From Takakia lepidozioides (taxonomy: Eukaryota > Streptophyta > Takakiopsida > Takakiales > Takakiaceae): a stretch of DNA of 64,000 nucleotides. Each line of letters starts with the position of its first letter. The stretch's first letter is position 1. The notes under the pieces are model-generated. The model made no database searches and had not been told where the DNA came from. It worked only from the letters and a program-made list of their open reading frames with translations. Where the stretch lies: contig CM060733.1 in the NCBI GenBank assembly GCA_030704615.1, positions 71,236,001-71,300,000 of the forward strand. The letters are read 5' to 3'. Position numbers and translations under genes: made by a program. Below are positions 20,349-31,375 of this stretch, one piece after another.

Positions 20349-21130
20349 TCAAAAAATTCCATGCACCACTGCTGCTGCCGGTTCCTCAACGTCCTGAGCG
20401 GCCCAACTTGTCGGCACCAGAGGTGCTTTTCCATAGACCAATACAAAAGGGGAAACTCCCGTTGCGGTGTGTTTCGTGTTATTATAACAAAACTCTGCCG
20501 CATCCAAGTGCTCCACCCAGTCTGATTGGTCTGCCGAAACATAATTCCGCAAGATCTGCTTCACCACGGAATTCACTCTTTCTGTTTGGCCGTCCGTCGT
20601 AGGTCGGAAGGCGGTGCTCATCTTGAGCCTCGCCCCCATTTTCTTCCAAAGTGCTCTCCAAAATTTACTTGTAAACTTTGGATCGCGGTCGGAGACAATA
20701 TCCTTCGGGAGTCCATGATGCTTGAAGACGTGGGCGAAGTAAAGTCGCCCCGTCTCCTGCGTCATTGCCGTCTCTTTGGTGGGAATGAAATGGCCCATTT
20801 TACTGAACCTATCCACCACCACCATGATTGCATCGAATTCTTTTGACAGCAGCATAGCAGTCATAAAATCCATCGATACACTTTCCCAAGACCCCTCTGG
20901 AATCGGCAAGGGTTGTAACAGCCCCGCTTGCTTTTTGTACTCGCTCCGGTTTTGTTGGCATGTGGTGCATGTCTTGACATACTCCTCGGCCTCCTCCCTC
21001 AGTTTGGGCCAGAAATACTATTTCTTCAAGAGTGTCGCGGTGCGCTTGACTCCGCCGTGGCCCGCAAGTGGGCCATCGTGGCATTCTCTCAAGAAACTAT
21101 CTATTATCCCTCCCTTCGGCACGTAGAGGC
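20349..21130 (-). pseudogene. Chromovirus integrase (Zn-binding + catalytic core), damaged
   Basis: The N-terminal zinc region is visible as HDGPLAGHGG and CTTCQQ, with an in-frame stop near the conserved YFWPKLREE. The core has SVSMDFMTAM (first Asp) and IVSDRDPKF (second Asp). In the segment TDGQTERVNSVVKQILR the position normally held by the catalytic Glu is Lys. The core therefore lacks one member of its D,D-35-E triad and could not integrate. It belongs to the minus-strand chromovirus and follows RNase H as expected for Ty3 order. Confidence 0.85.
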
Positions 21131-21285
21131 GCTTTTGCTTGTACCGGAGCAGTCCATTGTGCAAGTGGAACTGTGATTTAACTCCCATCCTCAAGTCCTA
21201 CATCACGGACTTTGCCATCTCAGTAAGCCTTCCGGATTTTCCTTGCGCCGTCTCGCCCTTGTACACCAACATGAGCTGCTACTTT

Positions 21286-21723
21286 CTACTTAAAAGCATC
21301 GGCCACCACATTGTTCCGTCCCGGTTTGTACTGGATATCCACATCGAACACTGCCAAAGTGTCTTGCCACCTAAGTTGTTTTGGGGACAACTTAGGTTGC
21401 GTGGCAAAATACTCCACCATGACATTGTCCGTGAACACCTTCACGGGGTTGAAACCAACATAGTGGCGCCAAAGCTCAAGGCAATGCACCATTGCCTTCA
21501 TTTCTTTCTCGTGCGTAGGCCACCTTCGCTCCACTTCATTCAGTTTCTTACTTTTGTAAGCCACTGGACGTCCATCCTGCATGAGCACACCCCCAATTGC
21601 GAAGTCCGACGCATCTGTATGAATCTCAAATGGACGGTCAAACTCCGGGATTTTTAGGACTGAAGCTTCCGCCATCCGCTGCTTCAACTCGGCAAAAGCT
21701 TGGCCACAAAAGGTGGTCCACAC
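21286..21723 (-). pseudogene. Chromovirus RNase H
   Basis: The frame shows FEIHTDASDFAIGGVLMQ, then RPVAYKSKKLNEVERRWPTH and FTDNVMVEYF, the standard Ty3 RNase H blocks with acidic residues present (Glu and two Asp visible). It is separated from the reverse transcriptase frame by a stop codon at about 21780, so it is not translated with it. Confidence 0.85.
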
Positions 21724-21780
21724 CCATACCTTGGACTTACACAGAAGGTTTGACAGCGGCCCCGCGATCTTGGCAAAATT

Positions 21781-22599
21781 TCACACATACTTTTTGTAAT
21801 AGGAGGCGAGTCCTAGGAAGGTTCGCACTCCCGGGACCAAAGTCGGAGGCTCCCAGTCCAAGATCGCCCTCACATTTTTGTTATCCATTTTGATCCCATC
21901 TTGTGTAATCACATGCCCTAGGGACTCCACTTTTGTGACCCCGAATTCGCACTTTGAAGCTTTGGCATATAGCTTCCCTTCTCGCAATTTCTGGAACACC
22001 CTTTTGAGGTGCTCCAGGTGCTCTTCCTTTGTTTTCGAGTACACCAAGATGTCGTCAATGTACACGATCACAAAGTCATCCAACCACTCCTGGAAAAGGC
22101 TGTTCATTAGCATGCTTAAGGTCGCGGGTGCGTTGGTGAGCCCAAAAGGCATCACCAATAACTCATATGAACCATATCTTGTCATGCACGCGGTCTTCTC
22201 CTCATCTCCTTCTGTCAATCGGATTTGATGGTAGCCGGAGCGCAAATTGATCCGGCTGAAATACTTTGCTCCTGCCAACCGATCAAAGAGGTCGTCGATC
22301 CTTGGCAAAGGATACTGATTTTTGATAGTCACCTTATTTAGAGCCCTGTAATCGACATACATCCGCAGCGTCTGATCCTTCTTGTCTGCGAATAGCACCG
22401 GAGCTCCGTAAGGTGACTTACTCGGCCGGATGTACCCCTTTGACATTAGATCCTTGAGCTGAGCCTTTAGCTCGACCAACTCTCTGTGGCTCAACCGGTA
22501 GGGCGCCTTGGCAGGCAGCTCCGATCCCGGTATCACCTCAATCTTGTGGTCAACTCCTCTTCGCGGTGGCAAGCCGCTTGGTAAATCCTCCGGCATCAC
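21781..22599 (-). pseudogene. Chromovirus reverse transcriptase, one catalytic Asp lost
   Basis: Nearly full domain: [84 protein letters not shown] and [10 protein letters not shown]. The YIDD pair is intact, but in the block usually reading [KR]xDLRSGYHQ the first catalytic Asp is Asn. Polymerase activity is therefore very unlikely. The frame ends in a stop at 21781 and begins after a stop at 22645. Confidence 0.9.
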
Positions 22600-22644
22600 A
22601 TCCTGGTATTTTTCCAGGATCCTCTTGATCCAGTCTGGGCTCGG

Positions 22645-23240
22645 CTACCTATCGTCTTCTCCTTCCACTTGTCTTACGTAAAGCAAAAACTGGGGCTCGT
22701 GTGGCTCCTCCACGGCCCACTCCTTTGCTGACAATAGGTTTATTTGCCCTCCCACTCGGTTGGGCGTTTCCGACACTCGTAACACTTCGCCACCATTCCC
22801 ACACGGTAGCGTGACTATTTTCTTGCGGCCATCTATGATCGCTCCGGATTTGCTCAAAAAGGTCATCCCCAAAATGAGATCCACCCCATCGATCTCGCAA
22901 ATGGTGAAGTTCTCACGTCCCTCCCAACTCCCGAGCTGAAGAGGAACATCGAACACAACAGACATGGCTTTGGACACTAAGTCAAATTTATTCACCAGGA
23001 TCAAAGACTTGCAGACTTGCTAACATGAATGCAAAAATGAATAGAAATAGGAAAGCACCCCCATGATACACTAGTTGTAGGTCATGACTGATCCTCGTCG
23101 CCAATTGTGGTTCTCTTTTGGCATAACGCACCTCAATAGAGGCCCCCACATCACTTGTCGGGAGCCCCAGCTTCCGTGCCGTTGTCAGTGTCATGAAGGA
23201 GTGCGACGCTCATGTGTCCACCAACAAGGACACGTTAGTT
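22645..23240 (-). pseudogene. Chromovirus protease, active site interrupted by a stop
   Basis: The aspartic protease is recognisable as NVSLLVDT before and ASHSFMTLTTARKLGLPTSD after the active site; the Gly of the DTG-type motif is replaced by a TGA stop. The downstream half (DVPLQLGSWEGRENF, DGVDLILGMTFL) is in a later frame. Between the halves, 23012-23085 carries a short inverted piece of the leader found after the LTR at 63380. Both the stop and the insertion abolish the protein. Confidence 0.8.
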
Positions 23241-23289
23241 CCGGAAATTATCCCACTTACAAACATTAACAGACACCCTTTATGCAAGG

Positions 23290-24402
23290 CGCCAGTTTCC
23301 TCATACAACTCACAAGAGTAGTTGCCTACCTTGCAAGTCTTGGCGACCACTGCCTCCACCAGCATCTGATGGAATCTTCGGACAGCTCCGCGGTCGCCCG
23401 AGTCATGTTCAATTGTCGGGGTTTTGCACACTTCTTAGCCATGTGCCCGGGCTCCCCGCAATTAAAGCACACTCCATCAAAGGTCGCCTTCTATCCGCCA
23501 TAAGCCGCCACACCTAATTTTTCTTTTGGAGCACCGGGTGCCATCTTGACGTGTGAAGGCCCTCCCTTCGATTTCCATGTGCCATTGTTGCCGTGTGGCC
23601 TATCCCACTTCTTTTCCGGTTGGAAGGAGTCACCCTCCCGCCGGGTCTTCTTGTGATTCAGCTCCGTACGACCTTTTCTTTTGCCCCTAGGGACATCCGA
23701 GAAACATTCAGCCCTTTCAATTGCCTCGTTCAAAGTCTTAGGTGGCTTCTCCTCCAACTTCCGCCTGGCCCATGGGGGTAGTCTTGCCACAAAGTTGAAG
23801 ACCAATTCTGGTTCTGCCATATCCGCGACTTCGAGCAACAGCACGTTGAAAGCCTGAATATATCCCCGAATGTCATCCATTTGCTTCAAATTCCTCATCT
23901 TGTCCCGGGCGAGCCAAGACGCGTTGAGGGGCACAAACTATCTTTTCATAAGTTCTTTGGACCTACTCCAGCTCAAGGTTTCTTGGTTTGGACCTTGGTC
24001 ATGAAGGCGTTTTTGCCACCATTGTTGAGCATAACCCCTCAAATAGGTTGGAGCCACTTCCACCCGATCCTCGTCACTCAACTTGGCCGCTCGGAAGTAC
24101 TGCTCTAGCTCCAAGAGCCAGGTGTTGAGTGCCTTCCAATTTTGGACGCCCTCGAAGGTGTCGGGTTCCTTCGGCTTCACCTTAAACTTTGCCTTAGTGG
24201 AAGTGGCATTAGCCGTTTTCAACACATCCTTCAACGTCCTGCCAAACTGCGCCAACAACCCTTCCCAAAAGGCTAATGGCATGGGAGGCATCTGTTGGTC
24301 TGGCGGAGCCTCTGGGAAGTCCTTGTCGAGCGGCTTTTACTCACCCATCCCTTCGCTATCCGAGGTGGAAACTCCAAGATAGAAGAGTTGGATATCTCTA
24401 AA
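23290..24402 (-). pseudogene. Chromovirus gag with CCHC zinc knuckle
   Basis: Capsid-like region (NWKALNTWLLELEQYFRAAK, APTYLRGYAQQWWQKRL), a second block (NFVARLPPWARRKLEEKPP) and a zinc knuckle CFNCGEPGHMAKKC (pattern CX2CX4HX4C). In-frame stops lie near 23937 and 23491, and another near the start (GMGE* before KPLDKDFPE). Gag packages retroelement RNA; this copy is broken. It follows the LTR at 24489-25246 on the minus strand, with a leader of about 90 bp. Confidence 0.85.
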
Positions 24403-24488
24403 CACTCAGCCCGCTCAGAACAATCAGTCATGACCTACACCCAGTGTATCATGGAAGTGCTTCTTGTTTGTATTTCTTCTTGCCTTCA

Positions 24489-25246
24489 GGTCAGCAAGTT
24501 ACCTTACTGTTTATATTTAAGTATCAGATTGCTTCAGCAATCCACCAGGTTCCATTCGCTCTTCCATTCATTTTACAGCTTCCCTCAGGTCTCTCTAAAT
24601 AATGTGAGTATGGAATATGTATCAGATTAAGTTATATCAAGTAACAGGCCGAAGCCATGGTGTCTCTAATCCGCTCTACAGTATCACCCTACAGCTTTGC
24701 ATGTATTAAGCATCTACAGATCGTCTCTCCTCCTTCACCATGCTCTCCATCCTTGCTCCCGTTCGTGCTCTCCACCTGATCTCCTCTACTCATGACCCAG
24801 AAGTGCTCTCCCCCATAAGTGTCCTCCATGTTGCTGCTCTGCCTAATTTAACTGCAAACTGTTCTAACCGCCTAACTAAATAACTGTCACCAAAGAAGTA
24901 AGCACGTTCCCTCTGCAGATGTCGTTCCCACACAGTCATTCCCTGCCAATGATAACCATTCCCTATGTATGCTATGACGGGCTGTGCCAAGCTGTGTCGG
25001 GTTGTGACTGTGCCGAGCTGTGACTGGCTGTGTCGGACTGTGACTGGTTGTGTCGGGCTGTGTCGGGCTGTGATAGACTATGATAGGTTGTGTCAGACTG
25101 TAACAAGCTATGTCTAACTGTGTAATGCTGTCTACCACCCCCAAGGCTTGTGCTAGTCCAAGTCTACCATCCGTAAGTCTGTGCAAAAATTAAGGGTACC
25201 CCACAAAACCCATAAAAGTGTCTAAGTCCCAGACAACCCTCTAACA
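24489..25246 (-). repeat. LTR (minus), TGTTAG start, decayed CTAACA end
   Basis: On the minus strand the LTR starts TGTTAGAGGG at 25246, directly after a polypurine tract (25251-25266), and ends CTGACC at 24489, where the plus-strand copy (62606-63379) ends CTAACA. The two copies agree along their length. This one is followed by the chromovirus leader and gag and preceded by the 3' end of the unknown ORF at 25288-26390, so it sits between two internal regions. Confidence 0.7.
24967..25130. repeat. CACAGYCYGACACAG minisatellite inside the LTR
   Basis: Short direct units of about 10-15 bp built from GCTGTGTCGGG and GTGACTG on the plus strand. The equivalent block in the plus-strand LTR is at 62745-62925 and has more units, so the array length differs between LTR copies. 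Confidence 0.75.
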
Positions 25247-25250
25247 TTAC

Positions 25251-25266
25251 CCCTCCCCCTCTCAAA
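25251..25266 (-). other. Polypurine tract next to the LTR
   Basis: Minus-strand purine run GAGAGGGGGAGGGG immediately before the TGTTAG start of the LTR, the usual primer site for plus-strand synthesis in LTR retroelements. The same arrangement is present at 62588-62602 on the plus strand. Confidence 0.65.
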
Positions 25267-25287
25267 AAGCCGTGTCCTCACGGTTTA

Positions 25288-26390
25288 CTATTTAGGATCA
25301 ACAAACCTTTGAGAACGAGGACCTTTCTGTCGGTGAGAGTCCCGTGGAAGGCTCTGTGTGCAAGCCCGAGCTCTGTCACTGGCTAATGGAGGCGACTGGG
25401 CACCAAATGGAAATGTCTGCCCTTCCTTTGGTTGATAAGGAGGTAACTTCTCAGGCATAGGAGATCCCCGTCGTTTCTTCTCTGCCATCTGTAGTGCATA
25501 GTCCTCCGCCATGTCAAAAACTTCTTCCATAGAACCAGTAGTATCATAATCATCTTCCCCCCTGTGGCCTTTTGGTGCCCGAACCTTAAGTGGCTTCTCA
25601 AGAATCCTGCGTGGCATACAGTGTTGGCCCACCAGGTCTGGAAGCTTAAACTGTACAACTTGCATCAATTGCTTGCGAGCAAAATTAGTGTACTCCCGGA
25701 GTTCCTTGTCCGTATAGGTGAGAGGTGTGCCAATGACCTTAGAACAGTGTAAGTATTTCCAGGCTTCATGTCCCTTATAAAAAATATCGTCAAAGCCAAA
25801 TTTTTCCTTGGCCAAACTGTCCAAAGTAAATTGGAACCAAGAACGAAGTTGGGGATCCTTCTGCAACATGACCTTCACATCATACAGATATGTACTGAAG
25901 GTAAAACCCAATGATCCCCAGTGGAATAACTCAGAAATCTCGACTGCATCTTCTGCTGCTCAATGCGTGCAATGAAACAAGCAGCATAGTATAATCCACA
26001 GCCCATGACCAAACTAGGTACCTCCTTGGTCTTGGTGTAGATGTACCCATGAACAATCTGGAAGGCAATTAATTCCTTCAGCATGGTGCCTGCCTCAGAC
26101 CAGTACCTTACAAAATGGTGATCCTCAATGGGTCGGTTGTTCGGAAGAACCTTAGTCTGAGTTGCCACTGGCAACCAAATGCGCATGATCTAGTAATAGT
26201 GTGCCAAAGACTCTGGAGGACTGAATTCCTTCCAAGCCAAATCCATCACAATGGGAATTTGGTTGAAGGGCATAATCATAGCCCGATTGTACTCAAGTGC
26301 AGCAGGAGTCCCAGCTCTTCCTCAGGAACAAAAAATCTTTTATCAATGTTGGAGCTCAAGTCATCCACTTGAGTCTACAGCCCTTCCACA
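25288..26390 (-). pseudogene. Retroelement-associated ORF of unknown function, copy 1
   Basis: Two adjoining minus-strand frames (25875-26186 and 25288-25911) match the plus-strand copy at 61669-62565. Recognisable blocks are MRIWLPVATQTKVLPNNRPI, ELIAFQIVHGYIYTKTKEV, GLYYAACFIAR, FGFDDIFYKGHEAWKY and an acidic, Pro-rich tail (DYALQMAEKKRRGSPMPEKL). I do not recognise the family; it has no zinc knuckle or catalytic motif. It ends just before a polypurine tract and LTR, so it is the last gene of an LTR element, perhaps a gag-type or accessory protein. A frame change near 25900 breaks this copy. Its 5' part lies inverted at 27456-27640. Confidence 0.5.
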
Positions 26391-27455
26391 TCATCCTGCA
26401 ACTACAACAGATTGCGGCTTTTATGACTCCCATGGCTGCGCAGTCATGACAGATTTGTGGCAGAAATGCCATTGGCAGTCGTAAATGCCTTTTGAAGTCA
26501 TAACGCAGGTCTGGGGAGGGTGTATATGCGATTGCATGACTCCGGACTCTGCGCAACACAGGTCAAATATGTTTGACCACGAATATTGGCATGGCAGATA
26601 TGACTACCAGTCACGGTCATGCCTACACTGGAATGACGTGTGCAAATTGCTAGACGGACATATGACTTCATGACTCTCACTCTAATGCATTCTGCCAGAT
26701 CATCGCATGGATGAATCACTACATGACTGCACGTGTCGACACATGCTTTTATGGTTATATATATAATATATCAGTCTTTATATTTTGAAAAAATGTCGAA
26801 GACTCTAACCACTAGAATGAATTTTTTTTTTTAAAATCAAAGTGCAAAAGATTTGAAAAAAACACATCGGCTGGTAGGTGCATAGTGTGTCGCCCCGGTG
26901 GTTCAGGGTTCAAACCCGCTGCCCTACCCCGTGTGTGGGATTGTTCGTGACAATATGTTTGGGCGTTGATCGTCTTGTAGGTCTCATGGCCCAAATGAAA
27001 GGGGGTTAATTTTTCCCCCTCCTCAAGGGCCTGAGGCTTCCTTTAAATGTCGGATTGGTCTGTGAGAACCACCACGGTGCAGCTGAGCGGGTAGAGATTG
27101 AAACACGGCCTGCTAAGACCAAGCTGACTCTCCCAAGAACGGCGAGCTCCCAGCCAAAACCTCCTCGCACACATACCCTAGCGTTTCTAGGGTTGCTTGC
27201 TTCAGATGCGAAGGTTGCTCCAACTGCGGCCTCCCATGCATATTTCCATTCCCTCCCGCTCGCTCGCTCTAAGTCCCAGCCCTCTCTCTCTCTCTCCCTT
27301 CCTCCCGCTCGCTCGCTCTAAGTCCTAGCCCTCTCTCTCTATCTCCCTTCCTCCCACTCACTCTAATTCTATTCACGGGTACCGTGATGGGCAACTTTTT
27401 AAGTTTTTTAACATTTTTGCAAACCCTATAAGCAACTTTTTTATTTTCTTATTTT
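26391..27455. other. Rearranged non-coding segment with a terminal-repeat-like end
   Basis: At 26398 the plus strand reads ACTACAACAGATTGCGGCTT, and the same sequence recurs in the same orientation at 27645. Each copy interrupts the same retroelement ORF, on opposite strands, so both look like ends of one inserted element separated by an inversion. The segment also holds a block at 27048-27160 duplicated at 30988-31085, and a CT-rich, partly duplicated tract with CTCGCTCG and TCTCTCTC units at 27250-27355. No gene is supported. Confidence 0.5.
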
Positions 27456-27644
27456 TTGGGTCTCAGGGGTGCTACACAGGACTTGGTGGATAATCATCTT
27501 ATGCAAGTGTGGTTAACACAAGGGCCGGTAGAAGGGAAGGTACCAAGGAAGCTCACCCAGAAGGAGATGAATGATCTCAGGCTGCAGGTGCAGAATATTG
27601 CCACAACCACTATAGACAATGTCTATAGTAGAATAGCTGAGTCA
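27456..27644 (+). pseudogene. Retroelement-associated ORF, 5' fragment in opposite orientation
   Basis: The frame contains NHLMQVWLTQGPVEGKVPRK, EMNDLRLQVQNIATT and IDNVYSRIAE, matching the 5' part of the plus-strand copy near 61140-61250. It breaks off at the terminal-repeat-like sequence at 27645, while the rest of the ORF (25288-26397) lies to the left on the other strand. Confidence 0.5.
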
Positions 27645-28229
27645 CTACAACAGATTGCGGCTTTTACGACTCTGTGTTATGACTGCAAATGCAGTTATGA
27701 AAGCCATTTACGACTTCCTGACTCTGAAGTCGTAAAACCCTAGTCAGTTGTGGCATGGCAGATATGACTCGCCAGCCTGGCTGTGACGTGGTGCTTGAGC
27801 AGCTGTGGGGGTAGTCATACACGCTGGCTTTATTGAATGACTGAACAGGTCCATGTCAGCCACAATGTAAGAGAGACACGTGCTCTCTACAGAACACGCC
27901 ACGTGTCAGATTGCAACGCCATCCTGACTGCAGAGGAGGGAATCAGACGTCAGCACGTGTCGCATCGTGATTCTGACACGTGGTTCCTCATGTCAATTGA
28001 CACGCGTCGCTGTGGGGGGGGGGGGGGGGGGGGTTGGGGATTTAATTTATTGTTATTATAATTACTATAATAATAATTATTATTATTATTATTATTATTA
28101 TTACTTTTGACCAACAGGGGACAGCGGCACATTATTAATTAACGAATTTTTGAAATTATATTCTTAGATAAAATATTTATTCGCTCAGATACCAAAACAC
28201 ACCCTTACGGGGAATGAGAGTTTGCCTTA
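27645..28229. other. Small DNA-element remnant, poly-G and TTA microsatellite
   Basis: Begins with the terminal-repeat-like ACTACAACAGATTGCGGC, carries several ACTTC/GAAGTCGTAA inverted motifs as in MITE-like elements, then a G-run at 28013-28034 and a TTATTA microsatellite at about 28066-28102. No gene is supported. Confidence 0.5.
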
Positions 28230-30620
28230 GTGCCTATGTTGAATTGCGTCTGCTACTCTCTGTAATCTAACAGGCATTCGCTTTTTTGCCTCTGTTGTCC
28301 CACCATTGACTGGGGTCAGAAAAGTTCATTCCACAGCTTCTCCTCATCTCTGTTACCTGTTTTTGGATACTTTCCTATTGTCACTTTGGCAGTATCATAT
28401 CAAAGTCACTCCAAACTATCTACCATCTACCCATGACCATCTACCCATGCAGGTTTCTTGTAGCTATCCTTCCACAAGGAATCATCGGTTCTGGAGCTTG
28501 AAATCCGGCTCTCTTGGATGATCTGGACCCACACTCTATCCCTGCTCCTTCAGCTATCCATGCCTCTGCACAGATCATGCATATATCCTTGCATTGTTGT
28601 TAGCAGCTGACAATGACAGCCTACAAATAGCAAACACCCAACTCAACTTATCACACTAGTTCCTATTCTCAATTGCATCTGCTACTCTTTGTAATCCAAC
28701 AGGCATTTACCTTTTTGCCTTGGTTGTCCACCATTGACTGGGGTCAGAAAAGTATTCATTCCACAGCTTCCCCTCATCTCCGTTAACTGTTTTTTGATAC
28801 TTTCATGTTGTCACATTGGCAATATCATGTCAAAGTCACTCCAAACTAGATTCACTCAACCAGCTAACTTGCAGACATGGAAATTTAGGTTTGGTTCTGA
28901 TAAGAGGGAAAAACATGGTGAAGTGTGTTGAAGAAGGTGCCTTTATTAGCAGTGCCTAATTTTATCAATTGTGCCGCTACTCCTGCGGCTTCCAGTTCAC
29001 CATCTACCCATGCATGTTTCTTTTAGCTATCCACAGGTAATCATAGGTAATCATGTGCTTGAAATCTGGCCCTCCTGACTCTATCCCTGCTCTTTCAGCT
29101 ATCACTGCTTCTGCACAAATCATGCATACTTCCTTGCCTTGCAGCTGATAATGACAGCCTAGATTTGTTCTAGGAAACACGCAACTCAGCTTATCACACT
29201 AGTTCCTATGTTGAATTGCGTCTGCTACTCTCTATAATCTAACAGGCATTAACCTTTTTCCCTCGGTTGTCCCACCATTGACTGAGGTTGGAAAAGTATT
29301 CATTCCACAACTTCTCCTCGTCTATGTGACCTGTTTCTGGATACTTTCCTGTTGTCACATTGGCAGTATCATGTCAAAGTTCAAATCGACATCTAGTACA
29401 ATTCCAGCTTGGATGATGTTACCACGAACCTCTTTGCCATTTTGTAGGGCTGCCAGGCTCGCACACATGTTGCAAACGTAACAAACGCGATGTGGTTGCA
29501 CTGCAGTATCCCTTCCCACACCACTTGATCATAGACCTCTCCAAAGGGCCTCCATCCCGCGCTGCTGTTGTGCATATCCTGGGATCATCATCCTCCATGC
29601 ACCCCAATTCGGCATACAAGTCCACAAGGGCATAGTTCATAACAACATTTGTTTAATTCCAGCTTGGACGATGTCATCACAAACCCCGTCTTCACTCATT
29701 GCCTACTCTAGTTAAGTGCAATTATGGGCTAGGCTGGTACCACATCTCATTCAGCCATATTATCAAAACAGCCATGTATCCTTGTAGTTGCACCCTGCAA
29801 CCTTGGCATACATGTCCACTACGGCAACGTTCAGAATCACATCAGATACAATACCAGCTTTGGCAATATCACCGTGGACCTCTGTACCCTTTTCCAGGGC
29901 TGCCAGGCTTGCATTTGACATACATATCCACCAAGGCAGTGTAAAGAGTGACATCTAGTGGTACAATTCCAGATTTGATGATGGACCTTTGCGTCCTTTC
30001 CAGGGCTACCAGGCTCGCATATGACATACATGTACACCAAGGGAATGTTCAGAATGACATCAGGTACAATTCCAGCTTTGATGATGTCACCATGAACCTC
30101 TTGGCCCCTTCCCAGGGCTGCTAGGCTCGCATATGCATATTAACAAACACAAATGAACATGACCTGGTTTGGCTTCATCCTTTCCCACATCATTTGTTCT
30201 TAGGTTTCCAAAGCCTTACTCCCACACCTATGCTACACACACCTTACAATCATGGCAGTCCACAACACCACATCTCATTTAGCCATGTTGTCGAACTCTC
30301 CCTTTGCATCAGGCTTGCTGCACCCACATTTGAGTCCACTAGGGCAGTGGTCAGAATGACAACTAGTACAATGTCAGCTTTGACGATGGCACATGGCCAA
30401 GAGATATCCCAATATCCCGCTACCAATGGGTTCAATGCATACTCTTGTCACATTGGCAGTATCATGTCAAAGTCAATCCAACTAGATTCACTCAACCAGC
30501 TAACTTGCAGAATTCAACATGAAAATTTAGGACCGATTCTGATAAGAGGGGAAAATAGGGTGAAATGTGTTTCAGAAGGTGCCTTCATTAGCAGTGCTTG
30601 ATTTTATCAATTGTGCCGCT
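28230..30620. repeat. Degenerate tandem repeats of PPR-derived sequence
   Basis: A block with GCGTCTGCTACTCTCTGTAA, CCACCATTGACTGGGGTCAG and CACATTGGCAGTATCATGTC recurs at about 28245, 28675 and 29215, with a partial return near 30445. Unit length is roughly 430-540 bp and copies differ by indels. A related segment with CACTCAACCAG and ACTTGCAGAA occurs at 28855, 30497 and, inside element C, at 38207. Confidence 0.75.
29400..30450 (-). pseudogene. PPR protein fragments (PLS type)
   Basis: Several minus-strand pieces match land-plant PPR repeats. The clearest is ASLAALEKGTEVHGDIAKAG followed by VVDMYAK near 29770-29945, the classic L/S-motif wording of organellar RNA-binding PPR proteins. Others read CNHIAFVTFATCVRAWQPYK, NYALVDLYAELGCME and DIVLVVILTTALVD. 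The frame is broken every 30-60 codons and copies are duplicated, so these are dead fragments carried in repeats. Confidence 0.7.
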
Positions 30621-30869
30621 GCTGCTGCAGCTTCCAATTGACCATCTACCCATGCAGGTTTCTTGTATCTATCCTTCAACATGGAATCATAGGTAATCTG
30701 GAGCTTGAAATCTGGCCCTCTTCGATGAATTTGGACCCACACTCTATCCCTGCTCCTTCAGCTATCTATGCCTCTGCACAAAATCATGCATACAACAATC
30801 ATTCCAGCAAACACCCCCAACCCTACTTATCAATGAGCAACGAGCTAACTTACATAATTCAATATGCAT

Positions 30870-31375
30870 CTCAGGGCCGAGTCTGATGAGAGGGCAAAAC
30901 AGGCTGAAATAGGTCGAAGAAGAACCCATAGAGGATTTGACCGACCATCAACCCAAAAGGACCTCTTGTTGTGTCTTGTAGTCAGGTAATGTCGGATTGG
31001 TCTGTGAGAACCACCACGGAGCTGAGCAGGCAGAGATTGAAACACGGCCTGCTAAGACCAAGCTGACTCTCCCAAGGACCTTGAAACATCAGGAAGAATG
31101 CCAAATCATGGTACTAACAGGAGCCAACAGCCCACATTTGTAGGATGGACAAACTTCTTCACGTCGTACATTAAGGAAAAGCCACACCTTGCGATTGCGG
31201 TTGTCACACCATCGTGAAGGATCTTTAAAAATCTCATGCCAGCTCTGCTCCGTGCTGCAAATGAAGGGCCGAGTCTGATGAGAGGGCAAAACAGGCTGAA
31301 ATAGGTCGAAGAAGAAGGTGCCCTCACCACATTGTCCTCGACCTTGTGTCATGACCCATGGAGGATTTGACTGAC
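30870..31375. repeat. Direct duplication beside the coiled-coil ORF
   Basis: A segment starting GGGCCGAGTCTGATGAGAGG occurs at about 30876 and 31266, each followed by GAGGATTTGACYGACCATSA and AGGACCTCTT. Between them, 30988-31085 repeats the block seen at 27048-27160. No gene is supported. Confidence 0.7.

Noticed and set aside
27250-27355. Possible CT-rich core promoter
   Set aside because: It is a partly duplicated low-complexity tract with no supported gene downstream in the expected position.
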